Positions 10,301-17,853 of a stretch of DNA of 64,000 nt are shown here, in pieces. Positions within the stretch are counted from its first letter, which is position 1. The number at the start of each line of letters is the position of its first letter. The notes beneath the pieces were generated by a model, which was given only the letters and a program-made list of their open reading frames with translations, was not told where the DNA came from and ran no database searches. The translations under genes were made by a program, and so were the position numbers. The DNA is from Belliella kenyensis (lineage in GTDB: Bacteria > Bacteroidota > Bacteroidia > Cytophagales > Cyclobacteriaceae). The stretch is taken from positions 124,001 through 188,000 of the forward strand of contig NZ_JAKZGR010000001.1 in the NCBI RefSeq assembly GCF_022549675.1. The letters are read 5' to 3'.

Positions 10301-10832
10301 CGTATGAAAATATCAGGACGTCACCCACTTCGACAGAAATACTATATTGACCTTCCATATCGGTAATGGTGCCTTTATTTTTCCCCTGAATCACTACATT
10401 CACTCCTGGAAGCCCTTCACCTGTGAGCTCTTCTGTCACCTTACCTTTGACTACTACGAGCTGGTCAGCATTTTGAACAGCGACTTGATTGACTGCAATT
10501 ACTTGATTAATTTGCTTGAATCTAAGGTTACTTTTAGAAGATAGTTCTTGAAGCAATTCGTCTAACTGTACTTCTTTTTTTGAAATGTTTATGACTGACT
10601 TTAAATCAATGCCAGACTGGTAAGAAAATTTGAAATTTGACTGAGACTCTATATCACTGAAGTGCTTTTCGATGTTTTGATTATTTTGACTCAATGTAAT
10701 GACAACTTTGGAGAGTTGTTGAGCATTGCCATTGGCTGCTAAGGCCAGGTTATGTACCAAGCCAAGAAAGCAGCACACCAGCATTGCTCTCAATTTGATT
10801 CGCTTAAATAAGCTGGGTAACTTTTTTTTCAT
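7356..10832 (-). CDS. SusC/RagA-family TonB-linked outer membrane protein with STN domain
   Basis: TonB-dependent outer membrane channel of 1158 residues that works with the SusD lipoprotein. Order of parts: signal peptide (to about residue 37); STN secretin/TonB signalling domain at about 45-115; carboxypeptidase-regulatory-like beta domain at about 126-205 (VKGKVTEELTGEGLPGVNV); plug at about 205-340 with VTALGIKREEKALGYS and VTVLKGPAAAALYGARGANG; then the barrel, ending in FNISLGI with a C-terminal hydrophobic strand. The STN domain points to cell-surface signalling to the FecR anti-sigma factor encoded just upstream. Substrate specificity is not visible; the phosphoesterase in the same run hints at a phosphorus-containing ligand. 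Confidence 0.96.
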   Translation of the reverse strand: MKKKLPSLFKRIKLRAMLVCCFLGLVHNLALAANGNAQQLSKVVITLSQNNQNIEKHFSDIESQSNFKFSYQSGIDLKSVINISKKEVQLDELLQELSSKSNLRFKQINQVIAVNQVAVQNADQLVVVKGKVTEELTGEGLPGVNVVIQGKNKGTITDMEGQYSISVEVGDVLIFSYVGFKRQEYVIGNENTINVILKEDDSLSEIVVTALGIKREEKALGYSSTTVNGEELTDALPNNWSDALTGKVAGLNLIKSGGGPAGSTQIILRGETSLTGDNSALIVVDGVVISGSSGQLTGQGSGSYLSDDSPVDFGSSLSDINPDDIASVTVLKGPAAAALYGARGANGAIMITTKSGSSTQTKGLGITFSSNTAFDMINRWPDYQNEYGQGNVGGDLYYSYGATEDGPSTYSTSSAWGPRFDGQYYYQYNPEFHRLTPPERTLWRAYPNNRKEFFETGKTFTNNLAIQGGNARTRTRLSFTNMRNEWIVPNTGYNRTTVAFSLNHDITDKLSINTKVNYNYRQSDNLPTTGYNNQTIMYFIRGLVPNANMDWFRNPWVPGQEGVLQNRPFSNLLDNPYLQAYEMLNASERNGYVGTAQANYNFTDELKLMVRTTIDMMYESRSQQRPMGTQKFAEGMYREQNIYAHEINSDFLLSYDYKRKKSFDFSMSVGGSLMKNTYKKDEYRAERLLFPGIYSFANSKDVLISLPFRRNYAVNSLYALGTVSYKNVLFLDITGRQDWASTLASPVTGNVSPFFYPSANLSAILSDAIQLPRQIDYLKLRTSYASVGGGGTTAYLTDYSYGALPTFPGGLTNPTAIPDPNLSFERTRSYEIGTDIKMFSNRFGIDVTLYHSNSFDQILSTPVDPASGYNSKIVNAGNVQNQGIEIESYVVPVKIKNGLNWRVYGNFTHNMSKVISLADGMENMVLGTVFGSRGTVEARPGGRFGDIYGLGYERAPDGQILYENGYPVLGDSILFLGNATPLYRFGFGNEFKYKQFRVSVLFDGQFGGQAYSLTHSVLMEEGKLNKTLPGRYNGIIGEGVIANGDGTYRPNDVVATSIRDYYFRHFNRDNLESNIFSTDYIKLREMRVDYKIPQKYLQRLMLQNATVGVYGRDLFVFTHWPSFDPEFGTLGNGDISKSAEIAQFPSTRTIGFNISLGI

Positions 10833-10888
10833 AATTTTGAACTTTCGTGTTTAAGTTTTGCATAAGACTAATTCATGGATGTTTTGGT

Positions 10889-10908
10889 GGAGTCGTTGCA
10901 CCGACTCC
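10889..10908 (-). terminator. short GC-rich hairpin between fecR-like and susC genes
   Basis: GGAGTCG and CGACTCC pair around a 6-base loop, two bases downstream of the FecR stop on the minus strand. No T tract follows. It may be an attenuator or an mRNA-stabilising structure that separates regulatory and structural expression. Confidence 0.45.
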
Positions 10909-10910
10909 GC

Positions 10911-11873
10911 CTATTTGCATTCACCAAAGTTGATTTTCACCTCTTTGGATTTTAATTCATATTCAATGGGTATAATAAATGCTATAGCTTGGAGCATTTC
11001 TTCCAAACTCAATTTTTGGTAAGTACCTGTCACCCGGCAGTTGTGTATTTTTGGCTTTTGATAGGATATTGATACGCCGTACCAAGACTCGATTTGTTTT
11101 ACCAATTCATCGATATTGCTATCTATCAGTACCAGAGTCTGTTCAGTCCAGCCAAAGAATAAGTCAGGCTTTTGGATTTTAGACAGCTCTATTTTTGTGT
11201 TTTCGTATTGGAGTAGATCATCTTGTGTGAGCTCATGATATTGGCTATCATTTGAGTTTACCAATACTTTTCCACTTTTTACTCCCACAGTTTCAGCCAT
11301 TCCTTTATAAGCACTGATGCTAAAAGATGTGCCCAGAACCCTAGTCTCAAGGTTTTCTGTTTTGATCACAAATGGTAAGTTTGGGTTTGATACCACATCA
11401 AAGAATGCTTTTCCACTTAGAGAAATATTTCTTGACTTAGAAAAATCTGATTCAACCTCAATTTCAGTATTGTGATGCAAATATACCTTTGACCCGTCTG
11501 GTAACTTGATCATTTTGATCATCCCTTCTTCATTAGAAAAAGTTAGGACATTTTGAATTATTGTATTTTCTTGACTCTGTGACTGATCGAGTAGGTAAAA
11601 GATACCATACAATCCAATGGCAAAACAAGCAGCTAAAGTTGTGATCAAACGTACTACTCTTGTCCGATTTGCTTTTTTATGATCAGTTCGCTGAAGGATG
11701 TTTTGATAAAGCTCAGCTTTGATTTGGCTTTTGGTCCTTTTTTGATGATCTGCTATTTCAATATCTTGATCAATTTCAAAAGTATCATACCATTTATTGA
11801 TTTCTTGAATTTCATCTGAACTCGCATTTCCTGAAAACAGCTTTTGTATTAAACTCTGAAAGTATTGATGCAT
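10911..11873 (-). CDS. FecR family anti-sigma factor
   Basis: Inner-membrane regulator of 320 residues. The cytoplasmic part (first ~70 residues, including INKWYDTFE) should hold the ECF sigma factor. One membrane segment follows at about 70-92 (LITTLAACFAIGLYGIFYLL). The periplasmic FecR domain (KMIKLPDGSKVYLHHNTEIEV, GKAFFDVV, TSFSISAY) is followed by a C-terminal DUF4974-like domain (GVSISYQKPKIHNCRVTGTYQ, LEEMLQAI). When SusC is loaded, its STN domain is expected to contact this protein and release the sigma factor. It is encoded between the sigma gene (213 bases away) and susC, the standard Bacteroidota arrangement. Confidence 0.95.
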   Translation of the reverse strand: MHQYFQSLIQKLFSGNASSDEIQEINKWYDTFEIDQDIEIADHQKRTKSQIKAELYQNILQRTDHKKANRTRVVRLITTLAACFAIGLYGIFYLLDQSQSQENTIIQNVLTFSNEEGMIKMIKLPDGSKVYLHHNTEIEVESDFSKSRNISLSGKAFFDVVSNPNLPFVIKTENLETRVLGTSFSISAYKGMAETVGVKSGKVLVNSNDSQYHELTQDDLLQYENTKIELSKIQKPDLFFGWTEQTLVLIDSNIDELVKQIESWYGVSISYQKPKIHNCRVTGTYQKLSLEEMLQAIAFIIPIEYELKSKEVKINFGECK

Positions 11874-12086
11874 AATTTTGGCTTCTTACCAATATGTTCC
11901 CAAAGAGGTCTGTGATTACCATATTTTGAGGTTATCAAAAAGTTAATTGTAAGTCTTTGTATTTAATGTATAGGAAATATGATGTTAAAAGAGAAGGCAT
12001 ACATTACAACCAACGTTTTTTTGATAGATAAAAAATGGACTAACTAAATTTAGCGAAACCAAAATATTAGTAATACCCTCAAAAAA

Positions 12087-12617
12087 TTAAGTATTTAATA
12101 AGGCTAGGAGAATAGGAGCTGCATGCTTCATTTCATTTCTAACTATGGCCAGAGATTTACTCAATTGATTATGTATAGTTTGTTTTGATAAGTTTAACTT
12201 TACAGCTATATCTTCTGTACTTAGTCCTTCTATTTTATGAAGTCGAAAAATTAAACGGCATTTGGGACTTAATTTATCAATCGCAACTTCTAACTGATTG
12301 TAAAGCATTTCAAATTTCTCTAAATCTTCATTTTCCTCAGCTACAAGTTCTAGACTATCGATTGTTTGAAATGATGCCTTATTTAGGGAGTTGAAATGTT
12401 TGAGTACCTTATATTTGACAGCAGTCAACAAATAAGCTTTGAGTGAGCTTTGGATGGAGATGCTTTCTTTTCTCTGCCATACATCTATAAAAACCTCTTG
12501 AACAATATCTTCGGTGATGGCTTGATCTCTGACACGGACATACGCAGCCTGATACATAGCTTCCCAATATTCATTGAAAATGGATTCAAACTGTTTTTGG
12601 TTTTTGATCGGTAACAT
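12087..12617 (-). CDS. ECF RNA polymerase sigma-70 factor
   Basis: Extracytoplasmic-function sigma factor of 176 residues. Region 2 is seen in YQAAYVRVRDQAITEDIVQEVFIDVWQ (split over residues ~22-50), which binds core polymerase and the -10 element. Region 4 is seen in IEGLSTEDIAVKLNLSKQTIHNQLSKSL, an HTH for -35 recognition. It belongs to the Bacteroidota sigma group paired with FecR proteins. It is expected to drive the downstream SusCD run, and is transcribed divergently from selO. Confidence 0.95.
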   Translation of the reverse strand: MLPIKNQKQFESIFNEYWEAMYQAAYVRVRDQAITEDIVQEVFIDVWQRKESISIQSSLKAYLLTAVKYKVLKHFNSLNKASFQTIDSLELVAEENEDLEKFEMLYNQLEVAIDKLSPKCRLIFRLHKIEGLSTEDIAVKLNLSKQTIHNQLSKSLAIVRNEMKHAAPILLALLNT

Positions 12618-12836
12618 TCCTAGGGCACTTACTCATTTGGAGCAATAAAGTTAAATAAGCGGTACCCAACTGTTTCCAAAATGATGTTATGTTTTCTTTA
12701 CCAAATCTTCCTTTAGATAAAGTTGTACTAATATAATTGAATTATTATGCATTAGTACACGTTCTAAAATTGCTGATAATAGGACATATATTTACAAATC
12801 TTCCTTTTCTAAGTAAATTATAACTTCTCTTCAAAA

Positions 12837-14282
12837 ATGGAATCCTTAAAACTTCTAAATGACTACACCAAACTGCCTGCAAAGTTTTTTTCTCAACAAA
12901 TGCCAAATCCTGTACTAAATCCAAAATTTATAATTTTTAATAATTCATTGGCAGAAGCAATGGGATTACCCATGATGACACAAGATGAGTGGCTAGAGTT
13001 GCTTTCTGGAAATCAGGTTTTGAAAGGATCCATGCCCATTTCGCAAGCATATGCAGGTCACCAATTTGGGAATTTCACTATGCTAGGTGATGGCAGAGCG
13101 GTTCTTTTAGGGGAGTTTTTGACCAGCAGTCAAGAACTTTTCGATATCCAACTCAAAGGCTCTGGTAGAACGCCATATTCACGTGGGGGAGATGGTAGAG
13201 CGACAGTCTCAGCCATGCTCAGAGAATATTTGATTTCTGAGGCTATGCATAATCTAGGAATCCCTACTACTCGATCGCTAGCAGTGGTCAATTCTGGTGA
13301 GAAGGTACAAAGAGAGATGGAATACAATGGAGGGATTTTGACTAGGATAGCTAAAAGTCATCTTAGGGTAGGCACTTTTGAATATGCCTACCAATATGGG
13401 ACTATGGAAGATCAAAAAGCTTTGACTTCCTATGCAATAAGTAGACACTATCCAGAATTGGAAAACGCAAAAAATCAAGCTTTAGAATTGCTTAAAAAGA
13501 TATCAGAAGTCCAGGCGGATTTGATTGTAGACTGGATGAGGGTAGGATTCATTCATGGTGTGATGAATACGGATAATATGAGTATAGCTGGGGAAACAAT
13601 CGACTATGGCCCTTGCGCTTTTATGAATAGCTATGATCCGAACACAGTCTTCAGTTCTATAGATACACAGGGAAGGTATGCTTATAGAAATCAGCCAAGG
13701 ATAGCCCAATGGAACCTTTCTAGATTGGCTATAGCTCTTTTAGATCAACTTCACACTGATCAAAATTTAGCTATCGAGATGGCTCAGGATATAATCAACT
13801 CATTTCCATCACAGTATGAATCCAAATGGCTTAATATGATGAGGAATAAACTAGGCTGGGAGGGCAATCAAAGTGGAGATCAAAATTTGATCGAGGATCT
13901 GCTGCACATGATGCACAAATATAAAGCAGATTATACCAACACTTTTCTAGGTATCGCTGATAGAGAAAATTACGACTCTCCTCTTCTTGACAGTATGGAA
14001 TTTCAAGAATGGAGCATGCTATGGATGAGTAGAGCTACTATGGATGGAAGAGATTTGGATCAAACCATTTTGAAAATGAAAGGCTATAATCCTGTTTTTA
14101 TTCCAAGAAATCACATGGTAGAAACCGCACTTATGAGGGCTAGTCAGTCAAGTGAATTCGGACAATTCGATGAATTGCTAAAAGTGATACGTGATCCCTA
14201 CCAAAACAAAGAGCAATATACTGCGTATAGAATACCTCCTGAAAATGGAGATTTAGGATATCAAACTTTCTGTGGAACATAA
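12837..14282 (+). CDS. selO: protein adenylyltransferase SelO (YdiU family)
   Basis: Pseudokinase-fold enzyme of 481 residues that transfers AMP from ATP to Ser, Thr or Tyr of target proteins; the E. coli homologue acts in redox stress. Family signatures are clear: SQAYAGHQFGNFTMLGDGRA, LKGSGRTPYSRGGDGRATVS and REYLISEAMHNLGIPTTRS near the nucleotide site, then FIHGVMNTDNMSIAGETIDYGP holding metal-binding Asn and Asp. The protein ends in CGT, with Cys479 at the antepenultimate position where many eukaryotic homologues have selenocysteine. The length matches the family. It is divergent from the sigma factor gene and followed 49 bases later by an acetyltransferase gene. Confidence 0.96.
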   Translation: MESLKLLNDYTKLPAKFFSQQMPNPVLNPKFIIFNNSLAEAMGLPMMTQDEWLELLSGNQVLKGSMPISQAYAGHQFGNFTMLGDGRAVLLGEFLTSSQELFDIQLKGSGRTPYSRGGDGRATVSAMLREYLISEAMHNLGIPTTRSLAVVNSGEKVQREMEYNGGILTRIAKSHLRVGTFEYAYQYGTMEDQKALTSYAISRHYPELENAKNQALELLKKISEVQADLIVDWMRVGFIHGVMNTDNMSIAGETIDYGPCAFMNSYDPNTVFSSIDTQGRYAYRNQPRIAQWNLSRLAIALLDQLHTDQNLAIEMAQDIINSFPSQYESKWLNMMRNKLGWEGNQSGDQNLIEDLLHMMHKYKADYTNTFLGIADRENYDSPLLDSMEFQEWSMLWMSRATMDGRDLDQTILKMKGYNPVFIPRNHMVETALMRASQSSEFGQFDELLKVIRDPYQNKEQYTAYRIPPENGDLGYQTFCGT

Positions 14283-14331
14283 GTTTGTACAATTAATTTG
14301 CAAGTCCAACCCTCAATAACCCAAATGAATC

Positions 14332-14736
14332 ATGTTAATAAAAGAAATTTCCTTGGAAGAAGCCCTACCTGTAAGACATTTGGCTATGTGGCCTGATAGA
14401 GACATTGATTTTGTAAGGGTGCCTGGTGATGAAGAAGCTATTCACCTTGGTTTGTTTGTAGATAGAAAACTTATTTCAGTAGTTTCTATATTCAAAAAAG
14501 GAGATGAAGCTCAATTTAGGAAATTTGCAACCTTACCAACTTTTCAAGGTCGAGGTTATGGAAGCAAGCTTTTGGTTTATATGATAGGTTTCGCTCAGCA
14601 GCAAAATTTATCTAAAATTTGGTGTAATGCGAGAGCATCAAAGATTGACTTTTATTCAAATTTCGGATTAACAACTACAGATAAAACATTTCAAAAGGCT
14701 GGTTTAGAATATGTTATTATGGAAAAGGAGCTTTGA
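14332..14736 (+). CDS. GNAT family N-acetyltransferase
   Basis: Small acetyl-CoA-dependent acyltransferase of 134 residues. The acetyl-CoA pyrophosphate loop is seen in FQGRGYGSKLLVYMIGFA (motif R-G-x-G-S), preceded by the beta-bulge strand AQFRKFATLPTF and followed by IWCNARASKIDFYSNFGLT, a normal motif-B end. The substrate is not predictable. It may be cotranscribed with selO 49 bases upstream. Confidence 0.9.
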   Translation: MLIKEISLEEALPVRHLAMWPDRDIDFVRVPGDEEAIHLGLFVDRKLISVVSIFKKGDEAQFRKFATLPTFQGRGYGSKLLVYMIGFAQQQNLSKIWCNARASKIDFYSNFGLTTTDKTFQKAGLEYVIMEKEL

Positions 14737-14769
14737 GTTTTTTTTTAAAAAAAATATCACAAATTTTGG

Positions 14770-14785
14770 TTCTGTAATTACAGAA
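14770..14785. promoter_or_regulatory. perfect 16-bp palindrome, candidate operator of the GbsR/MarR-type regulator
   Basis: TTCTGTAATTACAGAA is self-complementary over all 16 bases. It ends 15 bases before the -7 element at 14801, so it covers the position of the -33 element. This is what an autorepressor of the adjacent regulator and efflux operon would need. The link to that regulator is an inference. Confidence 0.6.
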
Positions 14786-14800
14786 TTAAAGAAACTTATT

Positions 14801-14808
14801 TATATTTG
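14801..14808 (+). promoter_or_regulatory. Bacteroidota -7 promoter element
   Basis: TATATTTG matches the Bacteroidota -7 consensus TAnnTTTG. It lies 84 bases before the ATG of the regulator gene and just downstream of the perfect palindrome at 14770-14785. No good -33 TTG is present, since that place is occupied by the palindrome. Confidence 0.6.
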
Positions 14809-14891
14809 CATCGTTATAGAGCTAAGATTAACAACGCAATCATTTTTCTGATCTTTATCAGAATCTATAATTTTAAATTTGAAGACTTGTT

Positions 14892-15356
14892 ATGGCATTA
14901 AGTGAGAAGAAGAGAGCATTGATAGAAAAGATAGGGGTTCATTTTGAATTCAAAGGAATGCAACCTTTGTTTGGTAGAATCATAGGCTTGATGCTAGTGC
15001 ATGAGCGTGCTGAGGTTACGTTTGAAGAAATTGTAGATGAACTAAACGTCAGCAAAAGTGCGGTGAGCAATGCGCTGACATTTCTGCAAGCCACTGGCAA
15101 AGTAGCTTATCACACCAAGCCTGGAGATAGAAAACGGTATTTTCACCTTCCTATGAAAGACTTCACCAGCGATATGGAAAAGGAGCTTATGGAGATCGTT
15201 AAGTTTGAAGAAGTTTTAGAAGAGGTTTTGGTAGAAAGAGGTGAAACAAATGCAGATTTTAACTGCTCACTGAAAGAATTTTTGAATTTTATCAAATTCA
15301 TAAAAATGGAGATACCGGTGCTCATTGAAAAATACAAAAGACAAAAAGGTCTTTAA
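14892..15356 (+). CDS. GbsR/MarR-type winged-helix transcriptional regulator
   Basis: DNA-binding regulator of 154 residues. A winged HTH covers about residues 22-85: the recognition helix lies in FEEIVDELNVSKSAVSNALTFL split over residues ~43-64, and the wing in VAYHTKPGDRKRYFHLP. The C-terminal helix should form the dimer interface. The family controls osmoprotectant or efflux genes in other bacteria. It is the first gene before a TolC/adaptor/RND set, 71 bases away on the same strand, so it most probably represses that operon and itself through the palindrome in its promoter. Confidence 0.88.
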   Translation: MALSEKKRALIEKIGVHFEFKGMQPLFGRIIGLMLVHERAEVTFEEIVDELNVSKSAVSNALTFLQATGKVAYHTKPGDRKRYFHLPMKDFTSDMEKELMEIVKFEEVLEEVLVERGETNADFNCSLKEFLNFIKFIKMEIPVLIEKYKRQKGL

Positions 15357-15427
15357 AAAAATTTACTTATCTAGTTCTTTATTTTCAGAACCAACTATAC
15401 TTTAATATTAAAATACAAATTAAATCT

Positions 15428-16795
15428 ATGTTACGGAAGTATCTATTCTATGCTATGTTCTTGATAAGTCCGCTTCGCCTTGAGGCACAGCAAGACATAC
15501 CACAGTCACCCCAAGGCAAATTGACCTTTTCTGAAAGTCTAAAAATCGGTTTAGAAAATAGTCGAACATTAAAAAAAGCCTATTTGGATGAAGAGAGTGC
15601 TAGATTTCAAAGGAATGAAATCAGGGGAGCAGGATTACCTCAGCTCAATGGTTATGGGCAATATCGAAATTTCATCAATGTCTTTCCTCAAGCTTTACCT
15701 GGTGAGTTCTTTGGAGGTACGCCAGGCAGTATCGATGTAGTAGCATTTGGAGTACCTCAATCCATACAAGCAGGTGCTCAATTGAACCAATTGATATTTA
15801 GCAATTCCTATTTGGTGGGATTGAAAGCTGCTAGGACAGGTGAAGAGTTTTACAAGCTTCTTTCACAGCAAACAGAAGAGGATGTGATTTATGACATCTC
15901 ATTGAACTACTTCAACACCGTACAGATGGAGCTACAGAGAGAGAATCTATTGGCTAACATTGATCAACTGGAAGGTTTGGCTAAGATCCTTGAAGCTCAA
16001 TACAAAAATGAATTGGGAAGAAAGGTAGATTTGAATCGTGTCAGGGTCAATTTGACCAGCTTAGAAAGTGAGTTAGAGAACCTAGATATCAATATTGAAA
16101 GGAGCAAAGGCTACCTCAATCTTCTTATGGGGATCCCTGTAGATACCCCAATAGCTTTAAATATGGAGATAGGGGAGAAAGACAATGACCTTCCTGGTTT
16201 CAGGATTTTGGACCTTGACTTAGGTGAAAGAAAAGACCTTCAGATATTGTCAATTCAGCAGCAGTTGTACAATTATGAACTGAAAAATATCAGAGCTACA
16301 AATCAGCCTCAACTGGTTGGATTTGCAGATTATAATACAAATTCATTTGGAAACAGCTTCGATTGGTTCAGTCAAAGTAAGGGCTGGTATCAGGGGTTTC
16401 TAGTAGGGTTAAAACTGGACATACCCATCTTTGATGGTTTTGTAAATCGATCTAAAGCGGCCCAGTCCAAGGTAAAAGCAAGACAACTCGAGTATGATAT
16501 TGCTTTGGCAGAAGAATCGGCAAATTTAGAATATCATAGTGCAACAAGTAAATATTTTAACTCAATACATACACTCAATTCACTATATGAAAATTTGAAG
16601 CTAGCCAAAGAAGTGATGGAAGAAACCGAACTTCTTTACAAAGAAGGGATCAGCCCACTGACGGATGTGCTTGAAGCAGAGACTACTTTACGTGCTGCTC
16701 AGAGTAACTATAATAACCAAATCATTCAGGTAAGAATCTCCCAATTAGAAATCCTCAAATCAACTGGAAATATCAAAAACCTTATCAATCTATAA
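15428..16795 (+). CDS. TolC family outer membrane efflux protein
   Basis: Outer membrane channel of a tripartite efflux pump, 455 residues. A signal peptide ends at LRLEAQ. Two outer-membrane-efflux repeats are present: the first from LTFSESLKIGLENSRTL through the long coiled helices (LLANIDQLEGLAKILEAQYKNELGRKVDL), the second from DLQILSIQQQLYNYELKNIRA to LLYKEGISPLTDVLEAETTLRAAQ split near the end. These repeats build the trimeric barrel and the periplasmic tunnel. It is three bases from the adaptor gene. Confidence 0.95.
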   Translation: MLRKYLFYAMFLISPLRLEAQQDIPQSPQGKLTFSESLKIGLENSRTLKKAYLDEESARFQRNEIRGAGLPQLNGYGQYRNFINVFPQALPGEFFGGTPGSIDVVAFGVPQSIQAGAQLNQLIFSNSYLVGLKAARTGEEFYKLLSQQTEEDVIYDISLNYFNTVQMELQRENLLANIDQLEGLAKILEAQYKNELGRKVDLNRVRVNLTSLESELENLDINIERSKGYLNLLMGIPVDTPIALNMEIGEKDNDLPGFRILDLDLGERKDLQILSIQQQLYNYELKNIRATNQPQLVGFADYNTNSFGNSFDWFSQSKGWYQGFLVGLKLDIPIFDGFVNRSKAAQSKVKARQLEYDIALAEESANLEYHSATSKYFNSIHTLNSLYENLKLAKEVMEETELLYKEGISPLTDVLEAETTLRAAQSNYNNQIIQVRISQLEILKSTGNIKNLINL

Positions 16796-16798
16796 AAA

Positions 16799-17851
16799 AT
16801 GAAAAAATTAATCATCGTTGTACTACTCCTCAGTGGAGTAGCAGCTACAGCTTATACTTTGTACAATAATAAAGTCGAGCTAAATGAGACTGCTGAAATC
16901 GCCATGAAAACTAGTGATTTCATTTCAGTCACTACTGAAGAAGTACAGCCAAGATCAATCGTGAGAAATTTCACCTCCAATGGAGTATTTGAACCTTTTC
17001 AAGAGCTTCAGATCATGTCAGAAGCTAGTGGAAAAGTGACTCAAATTTTCAAGAAAAAAGGTGACTATGTAAAAAAAGGCGAGGTCATCATTCAGATTGA
17101 TGATAGATTGATCAGATCCGAATACAATATTACAAAATTGAACAAAGATCAATCGGAAAAAGATTTGAAAAGATATATCAATTTGGCTCAAAGCGAAGCC
17201 ATTACCAAAAAGCAGTTTGAAGATATAGAGATGTCTTTCCAAATCACCGAAAATCAACTTTTGGCTCTCGAAAAAAGACTTGATGATACCAAAATCAAGG
17301 CACCTATTTCAGGATTTATCAATGAAGATTTCTATGAAATAGGGACATTTTTGAGCCCGGGCATGCCTGTAGTAAACTTAATCAATAAGAACCCTTTAAA
17401 GCTTAGAGTGAATGTGTCTGAAAGTGAAATTGCTAGAATCAAACTTGGAGAGGAAGTCAATATATCAGCGAATGCTATTCCAAATGAGAAATTTAAAGGA
17501 AAAATCGAATTCATCTCAGAAAAAGCTGATGCGTCCTTCAAATACGAAGTGAGAATTTTGTTAAATCAAGGAGACACCGGAAAGATAAGACCAGGTATGT
17601 ATGGCACAGCTTCATTTGAGTTTGCTCAGAAAGAAAATGTACTACAGCTAAGTAGAAAATCCATCGTAGGAAGTCTCAAAGAGCCAGGAGTATTTGTCAT
17701 CAATAATGATGTGGCAACTTATAGAAAAGTTCAAATCAATCCATTGAAAGATGGCTATGTAGAAATTGTAGAGGGGCTAGCTTCTGGAGATGAAGTCATC
17801 TCCTCAGGGCTGATCAATATCAAAGAAGGAACAAAAGTCAAAGTGCAGTAA
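16799..17851 (+). CDS. RND efflux periplasmic adaptor (membrane fusion protein)
   Basis: Membrane fusion protein of 350 residues that joins the RND pump to the TolC-type channel. It starts with an uncleaved membrane anchor (LIIVVLLLSGVAATAYTL). The lipoyl/barrel-sandwich halves are EASGKVTQIFKKKGDYVKKGEVIIQID and IKAPISGFINEDFYEIG, with an alpha-hairpin between them; the beta-barrel and membrane-proximal domains follow. It is packed between the TolC and pump genes with gaps of three and two bases, so one operon is certain. Confidence 0.95.
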   Translation: MKKLIIVVLLLSGVAATAYTLYNNKVELNETAEIAMKTSDFISVTTEEVQPRSIVRNFTSNGVFEPFQELQIMSEASGKVTQIFKKKGDYVKKGEVIIQIDDRLIRSEYNITKLNKDQSEKDLKRYINLAQSEAITKKQFEDIEMSFQITENQLLALEKRLDDTKIKAPISGFINEDFYEIGTFLSPGMPVVNLINKNPLKLRVNVSESEIARIKLGEEVNISANAIPNEKFKGKIEFISEKADASFKYEVRILLNQGDTGKIRPGMYGTASFEFAQKENVLQLSRKSIVGSLKEPGVFVINNDVATYRKVQINPLKDGYVEIVEGLASGDEVISSGLINIKEGTKVKVQ

Positions 17852-17853
17852 TC

